Shown piece after piece: positions 36,178 through 48,200 of a DNA stretch of 64,000 nucleotides. The translations under genes were made by a program, and so were the position numbers. This DNA is from Rotaria macrura. Its lineage: Eukaryota > Rotifera > Eurotatoria > Philodinida > Philodinidae. The stretch lies in NCBI GenBank assembly GCA_900239685.1, contig OENT01000536.1, positions 37,530-101,529 on the forward strand. The letters run 5' to 3'. The notes under the pieces were generated by a model. That model had not been told where the DNA came from and did no database searches. It was given only the letters and a program-made list of their open reading frames with translations. Within the stretch, counting starts at the first letter, position 1, and every line of letters starts with the position of its first letter.

Positions 36178-39105
36178 TTATGTCTGAGGTGGAGTTTGTT
36201 GATATTGTCCTTGTTGATAAGGTGTATATTGAGGTTGCATCATCATACGAGGTGGTTGATTTTGCCATTGTTGTTGCATATGATACGATGGTTGTGGATG
36301 ATACATTGGTTGTTGTCCACCATAGTTGCTATAAGCCATTTGTTGTTGTTGTTGCTGTTGCTGTTGTTGTGTTTGATTCGAAACAAGATTTTGTGTATTT
36401 GTTGTTTGAGAAGGCGAACTTGATGTTGACGGTTTAGGTGATGATGGCGCTGGAATAATTGGTTGCTGTTGATTATTTAACGGTGAATTCGGTTTAGCTA
36501 TTTGATTTTGAGGTGCAGACATTCCAGGATCTTGAAAGAACAAAATATATAAAATGATTTGAACTAAATATTGGCCTAGAAGAATACTCGATAATATACT
36601 TTTATCAAGTATTTAGTTCGAAGTAAATCTTATTGCACAACTTCACGAGTAGCTTTTCACAGAAACATCATACAGACGTTTCTGGAAAACATGACTTTTA
36701 ACCAACAACTAGCTCAAAACAGAAACGATTGAGTATGACGGATGAAGTCTGTTCGAGCAAAAGGATTTCTTGACTGAAGACTAGAATAACCTTAAAATGT
36801 TGTCATAACGTGCATTTCAAAGAAATATCATTCTCCTAATAAAATTCATTCACAATTTCGATTGCCCACTAATGAAATGTCGATAAAATTCGAACAAAAA
36901 TCAACAGTCTCTCTCTATGATGTTCCTACAAAAAAATATCGGAATATATTGGATCATTAAATGAATAGTATAATTTAAAATTATATTCATCTTTAAAATT
37001 ACATGTCAGGAAGTTTGGTTTTTTTTTGATGAAATATAAACGTTTCGGAAGAAATAACATCTCGTGACTTCATGCAGCAGAAAAAACATACGAGGTTTGC
37101 TCTTTACATCTATTGAGTGCAGCCTATATTCTGGTCACATCTGCAAAAAAGATTGACTTTTATCTACATTTGAACTGTTGAAGCGCAATCTATTTGGATA
37201 CTTTCTTGTTCGACATGTTGCTTACTTTGTTGTTGATGATACATAGAATAATGTTGTTGAGGCATACCACCATTTGGATGATGCCCATAGCCATTTTGTT
37301 GTAATGAATACGAGTGTTGGGGTTGTTGAGGCATATAGGATTGTTGACCTTGCATATACGCAGAGGGTGCTTGACCAGTTGATGTATGATCCATTGGAGC
37401 ACCATTCATACCTCTAGCTTGTTGTTGTTGTTGTTGTTGCTGCTGCTGCATCATTTGTTGTGTTGGCAAATAAGGTCTTGGTTGCTGTTGAGACATCGGA
37501 GGTAGATGACTTGATGGTGGTTGAGGTGTTGGTGCTTTATTCATAACTGAGTTTTGAGGTGAAATAGATGAGTTCATAGGACCAGAAGGTGATGGTGATG
37601 GAACGGAGCCAGCTGGAGATCGTTGTTGTTGAAGTGACGGAGGAACAGATGAATTTGTTGATGGAGTATTTGATGGTGGATAAAGACCACCAGCGCTACT
37701 AGTACCATGTGGACTTTTGTTTAATGTTGACGAAGGAACATTAGATGGAGCCGGACTATTTGTTTGTGGTCGATACACTAGAAAAACAAAATAAAAATGA
37801 TTGTGACTATGTTCAAAGAAATCGATTCTTTGTTCTTCTATTTAAACTCACAATACAGATCAAATCTCTAGAAGAATTCATGATCATATGAATTTTTTCC
37901 AAAAATAAAACGTGCTTCAACTAAAAATTTCTCCTAAGTTTGAAATGGAATAGTCGACCATTCGTTTTTAGAGACAGTTCACTTCCAATAGACTATTGCA
38001 TTCGTAATTTTAAGAATTTGACAAGATCGCCGATTATTTACAGTAGTATTAGAGTCGGATTATCTTCAAAAATGATATTGTAAACTTATTTTTTTTATTC
38101 ATCTCATATTCTAACTTTCTAACCAAGTACCACCATCACATATCATTGCAATCCCGGTGCTAGTGACAATAGGAAAAGACCAACGAAAAGGGCTAATATT
38201 CACAGGTGTTAACTATAGACTTTTGTATCAAAACGTTTTGCTTGCAGATTTTTCTACAAGTTCTAAGAATAACTTGTATGTTTCAATTGAAAAAGAATGC
38301 TCGTTTTCTTAGACGTTTAATTTCCTGAAATAGTATTTAGTGATTTTAAAGTTGAGTAATTCAATCAAGAAACAACTTCTTTGTCTTGTCTATATGTCAA
38401 ATTCTCTGATTTAGTGATTCATCAGCTATCCATCTAGAAACTCGATTCTATCAGTCACAAGCGTTGAATTATTATAGAAGTTCATCGATTTTAGGGTGAA
38501 TTGCTATTGGACTTGTGAGAAAATTTTTTACAGCGACTCAAACATTCATTTACTTTGTTCAGACGCAGATGTTGGCACACCCATTTGATTTGGTTGCATC
38601 ATATTATTTCCCTTAGAAGAGACAAAAAGAAAACAAATCAAACGTATGTTCTTCTATTTCTGCTATTTACCATCATCGTAGGTTGTTGTGTTTGAATGAA
38701 TGCTTCAGGTGGCTAAAATTTTAACATAAACTAATCTTTTTTTTTTCTAGAAAAAACTCATCAACATACTGGTAAAGCATTTGGATGATGCGACTGCGTC
38801 ATATCGAATTGTGTTAAATAGGTTAAATTTCGATGTAATGTTCGTTGATAACTAAGCGAAATGAATAACAACTAAGACAATCGTTTTACAGATAATTGAA
38901 TAAATTACTCGAGACTTTCCATTTGTCGCCCTTTCGATTGTAAATCAAGTATTAATGATATTAATTGAGAATTATCATCGAGCAACTGAAAAACAACGAA
39001 TGTCTACGATGTATTATTATGATACAATATTACTTTTTGAATAGTTGGTTTTTGTTGTTGAGGCATTGGAGCCATTTGCTGTTGAGAATACATTGTTGAA
39101 ATCAT
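36178..39105 (-). CDS. SS18: SS18/CREST-type transcriptional coactivator (SSXT domain), 7 exons, 411 aa
   Basis: Minus-strand exons: 39105-39034, 38985-38909, 38851-38770, 38712-38671, 38611-38554, 37777-37226, 36530-36178; frame holds at every junction. Length matches human SS18 (about 390-420). Exons 1-3 spell the SSXT (SNH) domain: TIQKLLDDNSQLISLILDLQ, then SKGRQMES and YQRTLHRNLTYLTQF, the region that in vertebrate SS18 contacts the BAF (SWI/SNF) complex. The rest is low complexity: Ser/Pro/Asn-rich, then a poly-Gln run and a Gln/Pro/Tyr/Met-rich tail (QPGY-like transactivation domain) ending YQQTPPQT. Known role: BAF chromatin-remodelling subunit and coactivator, nuclear. The ATG at 39105 is the first in frame; the next, at 39093, has a better -3 base and would remove only four residues. 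The divergent neighbour is the hydrolase gene, 1.5 kb away. Confidence 0.93.
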
Positions 39106-39914
39106 GCACAAGTACAAAAGAGATCAAAAAAAAAACAACGCGAAGTTCAATAGAAAGAAAGACAAAATACACTGACCAATGGAGTATAACGCATGTGTAT
39201 TTTATGATTCTTAGTTAAGAAGTAAAGCTTGAAGACTAAATTCATTTCTATGAAAATTATCTGATGAAAAATTGTTTTTCAATGATTTATCATAGAATTT
39301 TTATAGATGTCGCTGCCTTTGACAACACTACAAATTTTATGTGTCATATAGTTAGTTGTAAACATATTCATCCGTTCGGTTTGGTTAATGAAGAATACTT
39401 TCAAAAAACAGGATTCGATAGATTCACAAGGAAAACTTAATATTCGTAGGAAGAAGAGAGACGATAATAGGTTCTTTATTGTAGCGAATTTTACTTTTGA
39501 AATCTGTAAGCAAGCAGGTGCGAGGAAATTCGATTACTCATTTGGATGAATTGATTTCAGAGGAAAAATTCCAGTAAATGGTGGATAATTGTTAGTTTTG
39601 ATTGGCATAGTTTTCTGTTAGCAAGAACTGTTGTAGATAATTATATTTGTTCCTTTTTAGAATACCATAACTTGACTAAGTTGATCAAAGAATACATCAA
39701 CTAGTAGTTATGACGGTATACACATTCAATATTGAAAATCTAGTCCGATGGAATAGTTCACCTGAAAAAAAAAGAAATATCTATTTTCGATTGTTAAATT
39801 TTCAACCAGACAAGTTTTAATAGCAAAACGTTTTACTTCCCAAGTTTTCTTCATCAAGAAAATCAATAGATAAAATTAAAATTTCTCAAAATCCTACAAT
39901 TAAGACAAACGACT

Positions 39915-39952
39915 GAATCAATAATCTCAATAGAATATGAGATTATTGATTC
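39915..39952. repeat. Perfect 15-bp hairpin with 8-nt loop
   Basis: GAATCAATAATCTCA (39915-39929) pairs exactly with TGAGATTATTGATTC (39938-39952), in the middle of the divergent promoter region. Confidence 0.65.
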
Positions 39953-40589
39953 GATTTGCAAGATTAAGGCTCAGTAGTTGACTAGAGAAACTAGCATTAC
40001 GAGTTCTAGCAACAACGTAACTCTTGCAATGATCTCTACTTCTACCATATCCTTTTCACTGGTAAGCTTCGCAATTTAGATTACTTATTTCTACTATAAG
40101 AAGTCAATCGAAGAAGAAACGTCAATAAAACTAGTTGATATGGCAAAAAACGAAACAAAATAACAATTCGAATGAGTCTTGTAGAATAAGAAACATATTT
40201 TGAAATGATTTATTTTTCTTCAGAATCCATCAGTAAATTTCTTAGTTGTTCAACGCGATATTTTTGAATCATGTTTTTAAAATTAATACAAAAAAAAACG
40301 AAAATAAAATTTCTATACACGTCTAACATTATTTCCAAAGGAATAGAGTGACATTCAATAAAATATTGACTCAATAGCATACCTAGTATTTGTATAACTA
40401 TCAACGAGATAAGATTTATGAGTTTTAAGAACTTGACTGATAATATTTCTTTTTAGAACATTATACTAGGTATACTTTTGATGAAATTCATAGTTGTTGT
40501 TTAAATTGAAACTATAAATATATTGATATTCGATGTATATAGATTCCATCATATGATGCTGGAAAGACAATGCTAAATTTACGGTTCAT

Positions 40590-40595
40590 TTTCAG
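40590..40595 (+). promoter_or_regulatory. Acceptor-like TTTCAG directly before the hydrolase ATG
   Basis: The ATG at 40596 follows TTTCAG with no gap. This fits a 3' splice site of a 5' UTR intron or a spliced-leader trans-splice acceptor. An out-of-frame ATG at 40570 lies upstream and would be removed by either event. Confidence 0.45.
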
Positions 40596-43500
40596 ATGTA
40601 TATTGGTCAATATAATCTTCGTTCACATCTATGTATCTTGTTTAAACATGTAAAGCATTTGTCAACGACAACATCATCAACTATTCTTAAACCTTATCCG
40701 AGTTTTGTTGAACGTCAAGCAGAAGTTTTAATAAATACATCGTCGGGCGATGAATTTATTGAAATCGATCGTGATACAAAAGTTAAAGTAGCTAAACCAG
40801 CAGTATCGACTCAAGCAACAATTAATTACATTGATACAAATCCATTAGGCGATAAAAAACAATCCATTGTTTTACTTGTTCATGGCTATCCTGGTACACA
40901 TGAATCGACAAAAAATTTAATCGAAGAATTTCAACGACGAAATTTTCGTTGCATTGCACCAGACATGCCTTGTACGTTCATCAAATTTCTTTTATTTCAT
41001 ATTAATAGAAAAATAAGTAATCCCAAATGAAATCAATAATGTTTTATTTTTTAGATTGTGGGAAAACAACGATGCCTCTATGGAGTGGAATGATTTGGAG
41101 AAATTCTGTTTATTTACGAGCAAGATTTCTTGGAGAATTACTGAAAACTATTATGAAAGATAAATTAGTGTAAATATTCCTATCAAATAAGATGACTAAT
41201 CTTCGTTTGAACAGTACTCTCTCGAGTAATGTGTTTGAAGTCTAATGTGCAATGTTTTATATCTGATAATATTGACCATAGTTTTCATCGTATTAAACTT
41301 TTGTTCAAATTGAAATTTTAGATTCCGTTTTCTATCTAAGGTAACTAATCGTAGAACTTTCTTAGATATTCTATGGTAGTTATAAACATACTTTGCTCTT
41401 GAGATGATGAAATTTTATTCTATTTAGTTTTTAAACAAAGAATTATGATCATCTATATATGTCTGAGTGAATCAATGAACATTTGAGTTATGGTTTCAAA
41501 TTTTTGATGAACAAAATATTTCATGATATAATTTTATTCATCAAAAATTTGAACTTTTTTTGCAAAGACTTAACATTTAAAATAACTCTTGATATTTTTC
41601 TTCTAATCCTCGCAAAAACATTGCTGCCAGACGATAAAAACACTTAAACAACTTGAGTAATTCTCTATGTGTATCAATGAGTTGAATACTGAATTATTCA
41701 ATCATGATACATTCCACCAATCATGTACATCTTTAGGAACATCGAATTTCTGTTTCTTAAGATTAAAAATCTTTGATTAAGTTTTATTATAGTTGATTTT
41801 TTTCGACATGCTAAAAATCGATCATAACTTTGATCTATCTAATGATTTGATCGTTATGAATGTTTCTTTCTCAAATCTCTGAAAACGGTAGGCCTATAAG
41901 CTATCTGGAATTTGATTCAATCAATATTTGATCTCTAGAATTCTTTGCCGAAATTCTGCTAGTAAAAATTTCATGTCTGTTACAGAGTGATATATTGTAT
42001 GAGTTTATAATTATTGTCTTCATTCATTACAGTTCTATATTTCCGAATCGAAAATTTGACCAATTCTGTTATGAAACCAAATTTATTCAATTAGTATGCC
42101 TATAGAGAACGTAATGAAAGCTTTTGAAAATTCTTCGTTCTCAGACGTACAAGACCGATGAGAATAAGAAGAAGTGTTGGGAGTATGATGACATTGACAT
42201 CCCACAAGATCAAAGTTAATTTTCAATAGAAATTTGATGTTGATTGTTTGAATGTTCTCTTAACTATGTATATGCATTATTTTTTAACCTTGATAGAACA
42301 GTGTTTTTCATGCATATGCACAAGGACGTATTCTAGATGGATGGGTCATCTAGTTTTTGACATGTTCTCTTTTCTATGATAATACTTCTATTTGATTTTT
42401 GAAATATAGACCTATTCATACAGCAATCGGTATGCATGAAAATGCTTATACATTAATGTCATTGGTCGATCAATATGAATATTTTCATTGTCAATCATTA
42501 GTCTTAGTGAATCCAGTACCGAGAAAATTAGTTCGGTAGGAACCTACTGTAAAATTTGAAAGAAAGATATGTCATTCGATTATTCTATTTTGTATTAAGA
42601 TTCCTCCCATTAGCTAAATTTGCATTTGATTTCGGTCGAATCCCTCTTCATTGGCCAATTGCTAAATATCTTTTAAAAACACTTGGTTATAAAGAACTAT
42701 TAAATTACAATCAACGTGATATTATGGCTGCTCTACGAATTTGGATGCTCGAAGATACATATCAAGTAAAAAGAAACGCCAAAAATAAAAATAAAATAAA
42801 TTTTTTCTTGTTTATCTCATTTCTAGTATGATGCACACATACATAATTTATGGTTATCTCGATTACGAACCATGGTTATTCTATCCGACGAAGATAAACA
42901 TCTAGATAGGAAATTATTAGATGCATTAATTAAAGATCTAGCTGTTGAACCTTTCAATAAATGTAGGTAAGAGATTAGATAGTATATAATCGTTCTGGTT
43001 TAAAAAGTATACCTATTTTCGACGATATGATTCTATTGGATATTCTTCTGATGACTTCTATAAGAATGATGACTATTATTGCAGCTTCAAGTTACCATTA
43101 ATTAGATTCACCGTAGATAGACCATCTAGCAGATTTCAAATTGAAAACAACGAACAAAACAACCGTCTAGGCAATAGCTTTCAAAGTTTTTTAGAAGTTT
43201 TATCAGATCATTATTTCGACAAAATAAATCTTGCATACATAATGCCAGTCAGCAGCTGAGTGAACTTGAAAGATTTTAATATGAATTATAAGATTGTGTA
43301 CGAACAAGTAAGAGCTTCCACTAATGAATGGCAAACTGACATTCTGAATGCGATGGGACAAACCTTTCCCATCCCAAAGGTCGAAATGACTTTTCTTAAA
43401 TATCCCATGGGATAAATGGAAGCGAGATATGAATCCATGGTATGGCATGGGACGGAAGAAGAACATTTGTTCCATCGCACAAATCTTTCGACCCATCCCA

Positions 43501-45111
43501 TTCGAAGTTCTCATACAAGTAATCAACGTATCGCAAAAGTAAAGTGCACCCAAATACTCCAAGATTAAACTGATCGCGACTGGAATATCCGTCTGATGTA
43601 GTCGTAACATAACCAATAATTCACTCTGTTTCTTCATTAAACACACAAGAACGTATACTTTCTTCTGCAATCTAAAGTAATTGATTCAAGTACTAATTTC
43701 CTTTTTCTCTAGATATATTGACAGTAGCTTGGCACAAGAGTTTGCGATTTTCTCAATAGATAGATGTCGACAAGTTGAGGGAGTTTTAGTCATAGCTCAA
43801 ACATTGTTGATTATTGTCTTCTATGAAACATGCCGCGACATTTTCCAAAGTATTAAATATATCATGTGAAGTGAATATGCTCTCGATTCGAATAAACCAG
43901 TTGAAATAAATGTTTATATATTTTTCTTTTGGGATGATTTTCAGTTTTCCGAAGGCATAAGTCGTTTAGAATAGGTATCTTATGAGTAATATGTATTTAA
44001 TAGAAAATTTAATTCAATCATAATTCTTAATATTGTAAGAAATAGAAAATTCAGTTAATCCTTTTGTTTACATAATTCATTTTAATTTATGAAATCGAAC
44101 AACATACTTGTTCTGCATGTCATATTATTAATCAATGATCTGGTATTGTAAAAATTTTTTCTTTTGAATTAAATCAATAAGTGTGTTTGGCACATGCATG
44201 AATTATAATTTTTACATCAGTTACAAACACTCGATTCGTACGATTAGGATGTGTTTTTAAAAACTCTAAGAAAACATCTGAAAGAAGAATGACATCAGTA
44301 ATTCAGTTTTGGATTATGTTTTCGTCTTCTCTCAATAGTAAAAACGATAGACTTCTTATTATAGATAATCTAAGACGAGTAATAAACTTTAAAATGTCAT
44401 CATTTTTTTCTTCGTTCAACAAAACGCAATTATTCATCGAGTTTGACAGTTGGAAAGGTCATTATAATTTTACATTTACATTTATCATGTAAGTGATACT
44501 ATTCAATTATTCTCATGCGACCAGATGGATATTTAAGATCGAATGTTTTAATTTAAAATACGAAATCTATTTCCATACTTTTCGTTTAATTTTCAGCTAC
44601 TAAGAGTAATACTGTTATTAAGAACTATGCGTGTGATCATAATGAATTACTGACGGATCGTATAAGTTATGTTGCAAATGATATTGAAAAATTTCTTTCT
44701 ATGTCTCTTTTGTCACCAGCTGCTGCAACGTAAGTATTCATATGATTTCTTTGTTTTATTGTCATTCGTTTTCTTTGTTTTATTAGAACACAAGCATTTT
44801 CGTCGACAATAACAGCATCAGCGAAAGAGAAAGAAAGACAAAAAATTACTGAAACACACAGCAACAAAAGCAATTCTGAATTAGATGAAAATGCATATAA
44901 ACGTGCAAGTGTAAATGATTTTTTCTCCAATGCATTTGGTCCAAGTCAATCAGCATTGAAACCAAATCAACCACATAGTTTACGTTCGGTATTCGAAAAT
45001 ATAGCTGGCGATTTTATTGCACGACCACCACCCGGTACAAAAAGAGAAACATTGGCAAGCGTTAAAGAAGAAATGCGAAAGAAAAAAATTCGTATTGACA
45101 CGAAACATTAA
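40596..45111 (+). CDS. Alpha/beta-hydrolase-fold protein with degenerate nucleophile elbow, 7 exons, 458 aa
   Basis: Exons: 40596-40971, 41055-41169, 42410-42535, 42600-42765, 42827-42962, 44597-44729, 44787-45111, all in frame. Residues about 85-130 hold the N-terminal core: SIVLLVHGYPGTHESTKNLI with the HG oxyanion motif, then FRCIAPDMP. The block WSGMIWRNSVYLRARFLGELL follows. At the expected GHSxG elbow the protein reads KLVPIHTAIGMHENA, so the Ser position appears to be Ala or Thr. A candidate acid (VILSDEDKHL) and a candidate His (ACDHNELLTDRISYVANDIEKFL) are present downstream. The arrangement resembles an invertebrate alpha/beta-hydrolase group of unknown function (DUF1057-like); that is my recollection, not a search. 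The last about 110 residues form a polar tail (SVNDFFSNAFGPSQSALK...) with no known domain. The exon 5 end relies on a GTAGGT donor and a 1.6-kb intron, the least certain junction. Confidence 0.75.
41495..41553. repeat. Perfect 17-bp inverted repeat in hydrolase intron 2
   Basis: TTCAAATTTTTGATGAA (41495-41511) is the exact reverse complement of 41537-41553, with a 25-nt loop. It lies inside a 1240-bp intron, so it would be transcribed as a stem-loop. Confidence 0.65.
42963..44596 (+). other. Long hydrolase intron (1.6 kb) holding a TCCCAT/ATGGGA motif cluster
   Basis: Between about 43350 and 43505 the words TCCCAT and ATGGGA occur repeatedly, including the 12-bp palindrome ATCCCATGGGAT at 43402-43413 and a rough direct repeat (43351-43378 and 43471-43500). 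The same region is open for 144 codons on the minus strand (ATG in frame near 43637 to a stop at 43203). I cannot assign that frame to a family. Confidence 0.45.
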
Positions 45112-45249
45112 ATATATTTAAACAAATCGATGTACGTGATAAACATCTTTTTCTCTTTTGACCACAAGTGTTTATATTGACTTAAGTCATACATAGATGT
45201 GTGAGAAAAGGTCATTCTAGATCAGACATCTTCATTTGATTTGTTTCAG
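45112..45249 (+). promoter_or_regulatory. 138-bp intercistronic gap ending in TTTCAG
   Basis: The hydrolase TAA ends at 45111 and the GALNT ATG is at 45250, directly after TTTCAG. No canonical AATAAA is visible in the gap. The spacing is too short for two ordinary independent transcription units and suits a trans-spliced operon. Confidence 0.45.
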
Positions 45250-48200
45250 ATGCTCAAATCACATCTCTATTGGTTTCTTTATCGTCGTCGAAATAAATTA
45301 CTACTTCTATTTATTCTTATATTTTGTACAGTATTTTTCTTATATGGAAATGACAATTATATATCGTCGACAACGAAAACAGAAACCAGTAACGTTAAAA
45401 AGATAAATGTCGGAACGAAGAAACGCATCAATAGAGAAACATATACAACGCCAGAATCATGTCGTGGCTGTCCTGGAGAAAATGGTCAAGGTGTACAACT
45501 AACAGTAATTTAGAGAAAATTCAGAAAACATGAACAAAATTATTTCTGTATTTAATTCAATCCGACCTTGTATTTAGGCTGAAGAATCAAAAAATTTAGA
45601 TGCTGTTATGAAAAAAGAATTTTTCAATTTACGAGCAAGTGAAAAAATTTCACTATGGAGATCAGTACCTGATACACGTGATCATTTGTATGTATGATTC
45701 TTTATTATAAACATATGTCGAATTGTGTCTTTCATGTTTCTATTGTATACGCACTTGAAATATGAATGCGTGTTTGTTCGGGGAAAACTTAAGAATACTG
45801 AACTTTTTCTTCAAGAGATATTTTTAACATTCGAACAATGTTAAAATCACTTTATTTCATACAGTTCTCTTTAGTTTATTTTATGCAAGAGTCTTCATTT
45901 CCATGATGTTTTGTTTTTCCTTTTAATGTAATTCCAATTTTATTCAATTGTGTCGGATGTGTCTTTATTTTACGATAACATACACAAATTGTTAGTTTTT
46001 GATTTAGTGAAATCAATAGAGATTTAGATTCCAAGTGTCTATGCTGTTGTTACAAGCTCTAAAAAAAATCTGAAATGTGAACGATCGATTTCTAGATCTC
46101 ATACATTCAATCCTATAGAAGATCATGAACCTAGAAAAGTATCTATTTCCTTTATATACTCGTTTTTAGGCAAAAGATTTCTAGGAAAATTTATTAAGTA
46201 GTTAGAAAAATCATTCATTTCACAATGTAAAAGAAAAAATTGTAAAATTTGTTCATATCCAGCTATGATTCCAATACGAGACGCAATCATTTTACTTTAA
46301 CCTTACCAAACTATGTTAATTATTCATCGACCATGAGTTCTTTATGCGTCCATATGTCTTTAAGAATACATTTCATAGAAGAAAAACAGTCACTCTATGA
46401 TTTGATTTATTGTTATTCAAATTCAAAATTCGTTTTCATACTATATCGAAGACAAAACAGAGCGTCTATGTTAAGATTTTGATAGCAGACGTGATGATTG
46501 AATAATTTATTTCTGTATAGATGTAAAGCAATTGAATATCCACCTGATTTACCAACTGCATCAGTTGTAATAGTATTTAAAAATGAACGTTGGTCACCTG
46601 TACTTCGAACAGTTTATTCAGTACTCAATCGATCTCCAAAACATTTGCTCAAAGAAGTTATTCTAGTTGACGATCAATCAGATATTGGTAAAAGACGGAA
46701 AAAATACTTGTAAACGCCTATGTTGATTGTAATAATTCGTTTTTATGATTCTAGAGGAAATGGGACAACGTTTAGATGACTATTGTGAAGAAAATTTTGG
46801 AGAACTAGTACGTATTTTACGAGCACCGGCACGACTAGGATTAATAAAAGCAAAAAACTACGGTGCAAAAAATGGTACGTGAAATGTATAGTTTGAAAAT
46901 AATCGTTCATTGATTATTATCGTTTGTTTTAGCTACTGGTGATGTTGTTGTATTTCTTGATGCACATTGTGAAGCAAATACTGGATGGTAAATTAAGAAA
47001 ATTAAAGTTTTTATTTCATTCCATTTTTTAAACAAACTAAACGAAAACTCTAGGCTAGAACCATTAGTTTATCGTATAAAACAAAAACGAACAGCTATCC
47101 TTTGTCCTATCATTGATGGAATAAATAGTCATGCACTATCATATCATGCAAGTTCGATCAGTTGGATTGGAACATTTACATGGTCACTTCATTTTTCTTG
47201 GTCTTCCATTTTTGTTCGTGTACAAAAATTGCGAAATCCATCGACTAGTCCATTCCCGTAGTTTTATTTTCGCTTTATTTTAGTTTTCTATTGAACGGTG
47301 ATCGTCATTTTAAGTTTCATTTTACTGTGTAGGTTAGAACCGCTTTTGCTTCGAATTAAACAAAAGCGTTCAGCTATTTTATGTCCAGGTATTGATATGA
47401 TTAGTGATCACAATATGGCTTATGGTGTAAGGCAATCGTTTATTTCTATTTTCTTTTGATTGTTTTCATATTTTGAATCGTGCAGGGTACAGGCGATGGT
47501 AGTGTTGGTGGGTTCTGGTGGTCACTACATTTTAATTGGATAGCAGTTCCACAGCGTATACGTAGTAAACAAAAAACAAGAGTTGATCCATATCCGTGCG
47601 TAGATTCACACAAGCTTTTGCTTTGAAAGATTTCCTAGATCCAAAGAATAGAATTCTATCTAATATACATTATTTGTGTAGATCACCAACGATGGCGGGT
47701 GGTCTTCTAGCTGCACATAGGGAATATTTCTTTGAAATTGGTGGTTACGGTAAGATGAATTAAATATGTATGAAGTCTTGAAAGTATTTGTATGTTTTCC
47801 TTTGTAGATGATGATATGGAGGTAAGATTTCGTTGATTGTATTATTTATTTTTTGTCTTCAATGGTTTCTTCTTACAACAATACTCTAAGACTTACCGAT
47901 GTAGACGTCATACGATACTTTTCCATCAGATTAATAAAGACAAGGCGTGCTTTTGACAATCATTGAAAGTGAAAAAATATGTCATATCAAAGATATCATT
48001 ATCTTCTGTAGTTTTCAAAAGCATAGAAATATGAGGCATGTGTACTTACTGCATCGCTTATTTCGACGTCTCTTTCTTCAAAATAGTGACTAGAGTTTGT
48101 CGATATAGAAACTTTCGTCATGGATCTTAGCCGACCAATTTTCAAACGAAGTTCATGACAAAAAGTTGGATGTAGACATATTGCATAGAGCTCGATGAAT

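Larger units (their letters stand above)
39106..40595. promoter_or_regulatory. Divergent intergenic region between SS18 and the hydrolase gene
   Basis: The two flanking genes are head to head, so promoters for both probably lie here. A perfect hairpin at 39915-39952 is the only clear structure. The short minus-strand frame at 40210-40404 shows no protein-like features. Confidence 0.4.

Noticed and set aside
36180-36437. Plus-strand frames opposite the SS18 last exon
   Set aside because: They are reverse images of the Gln/Pro/Tyr-rich SS18 coding repeats (Val/Leu runs from CAA codons).
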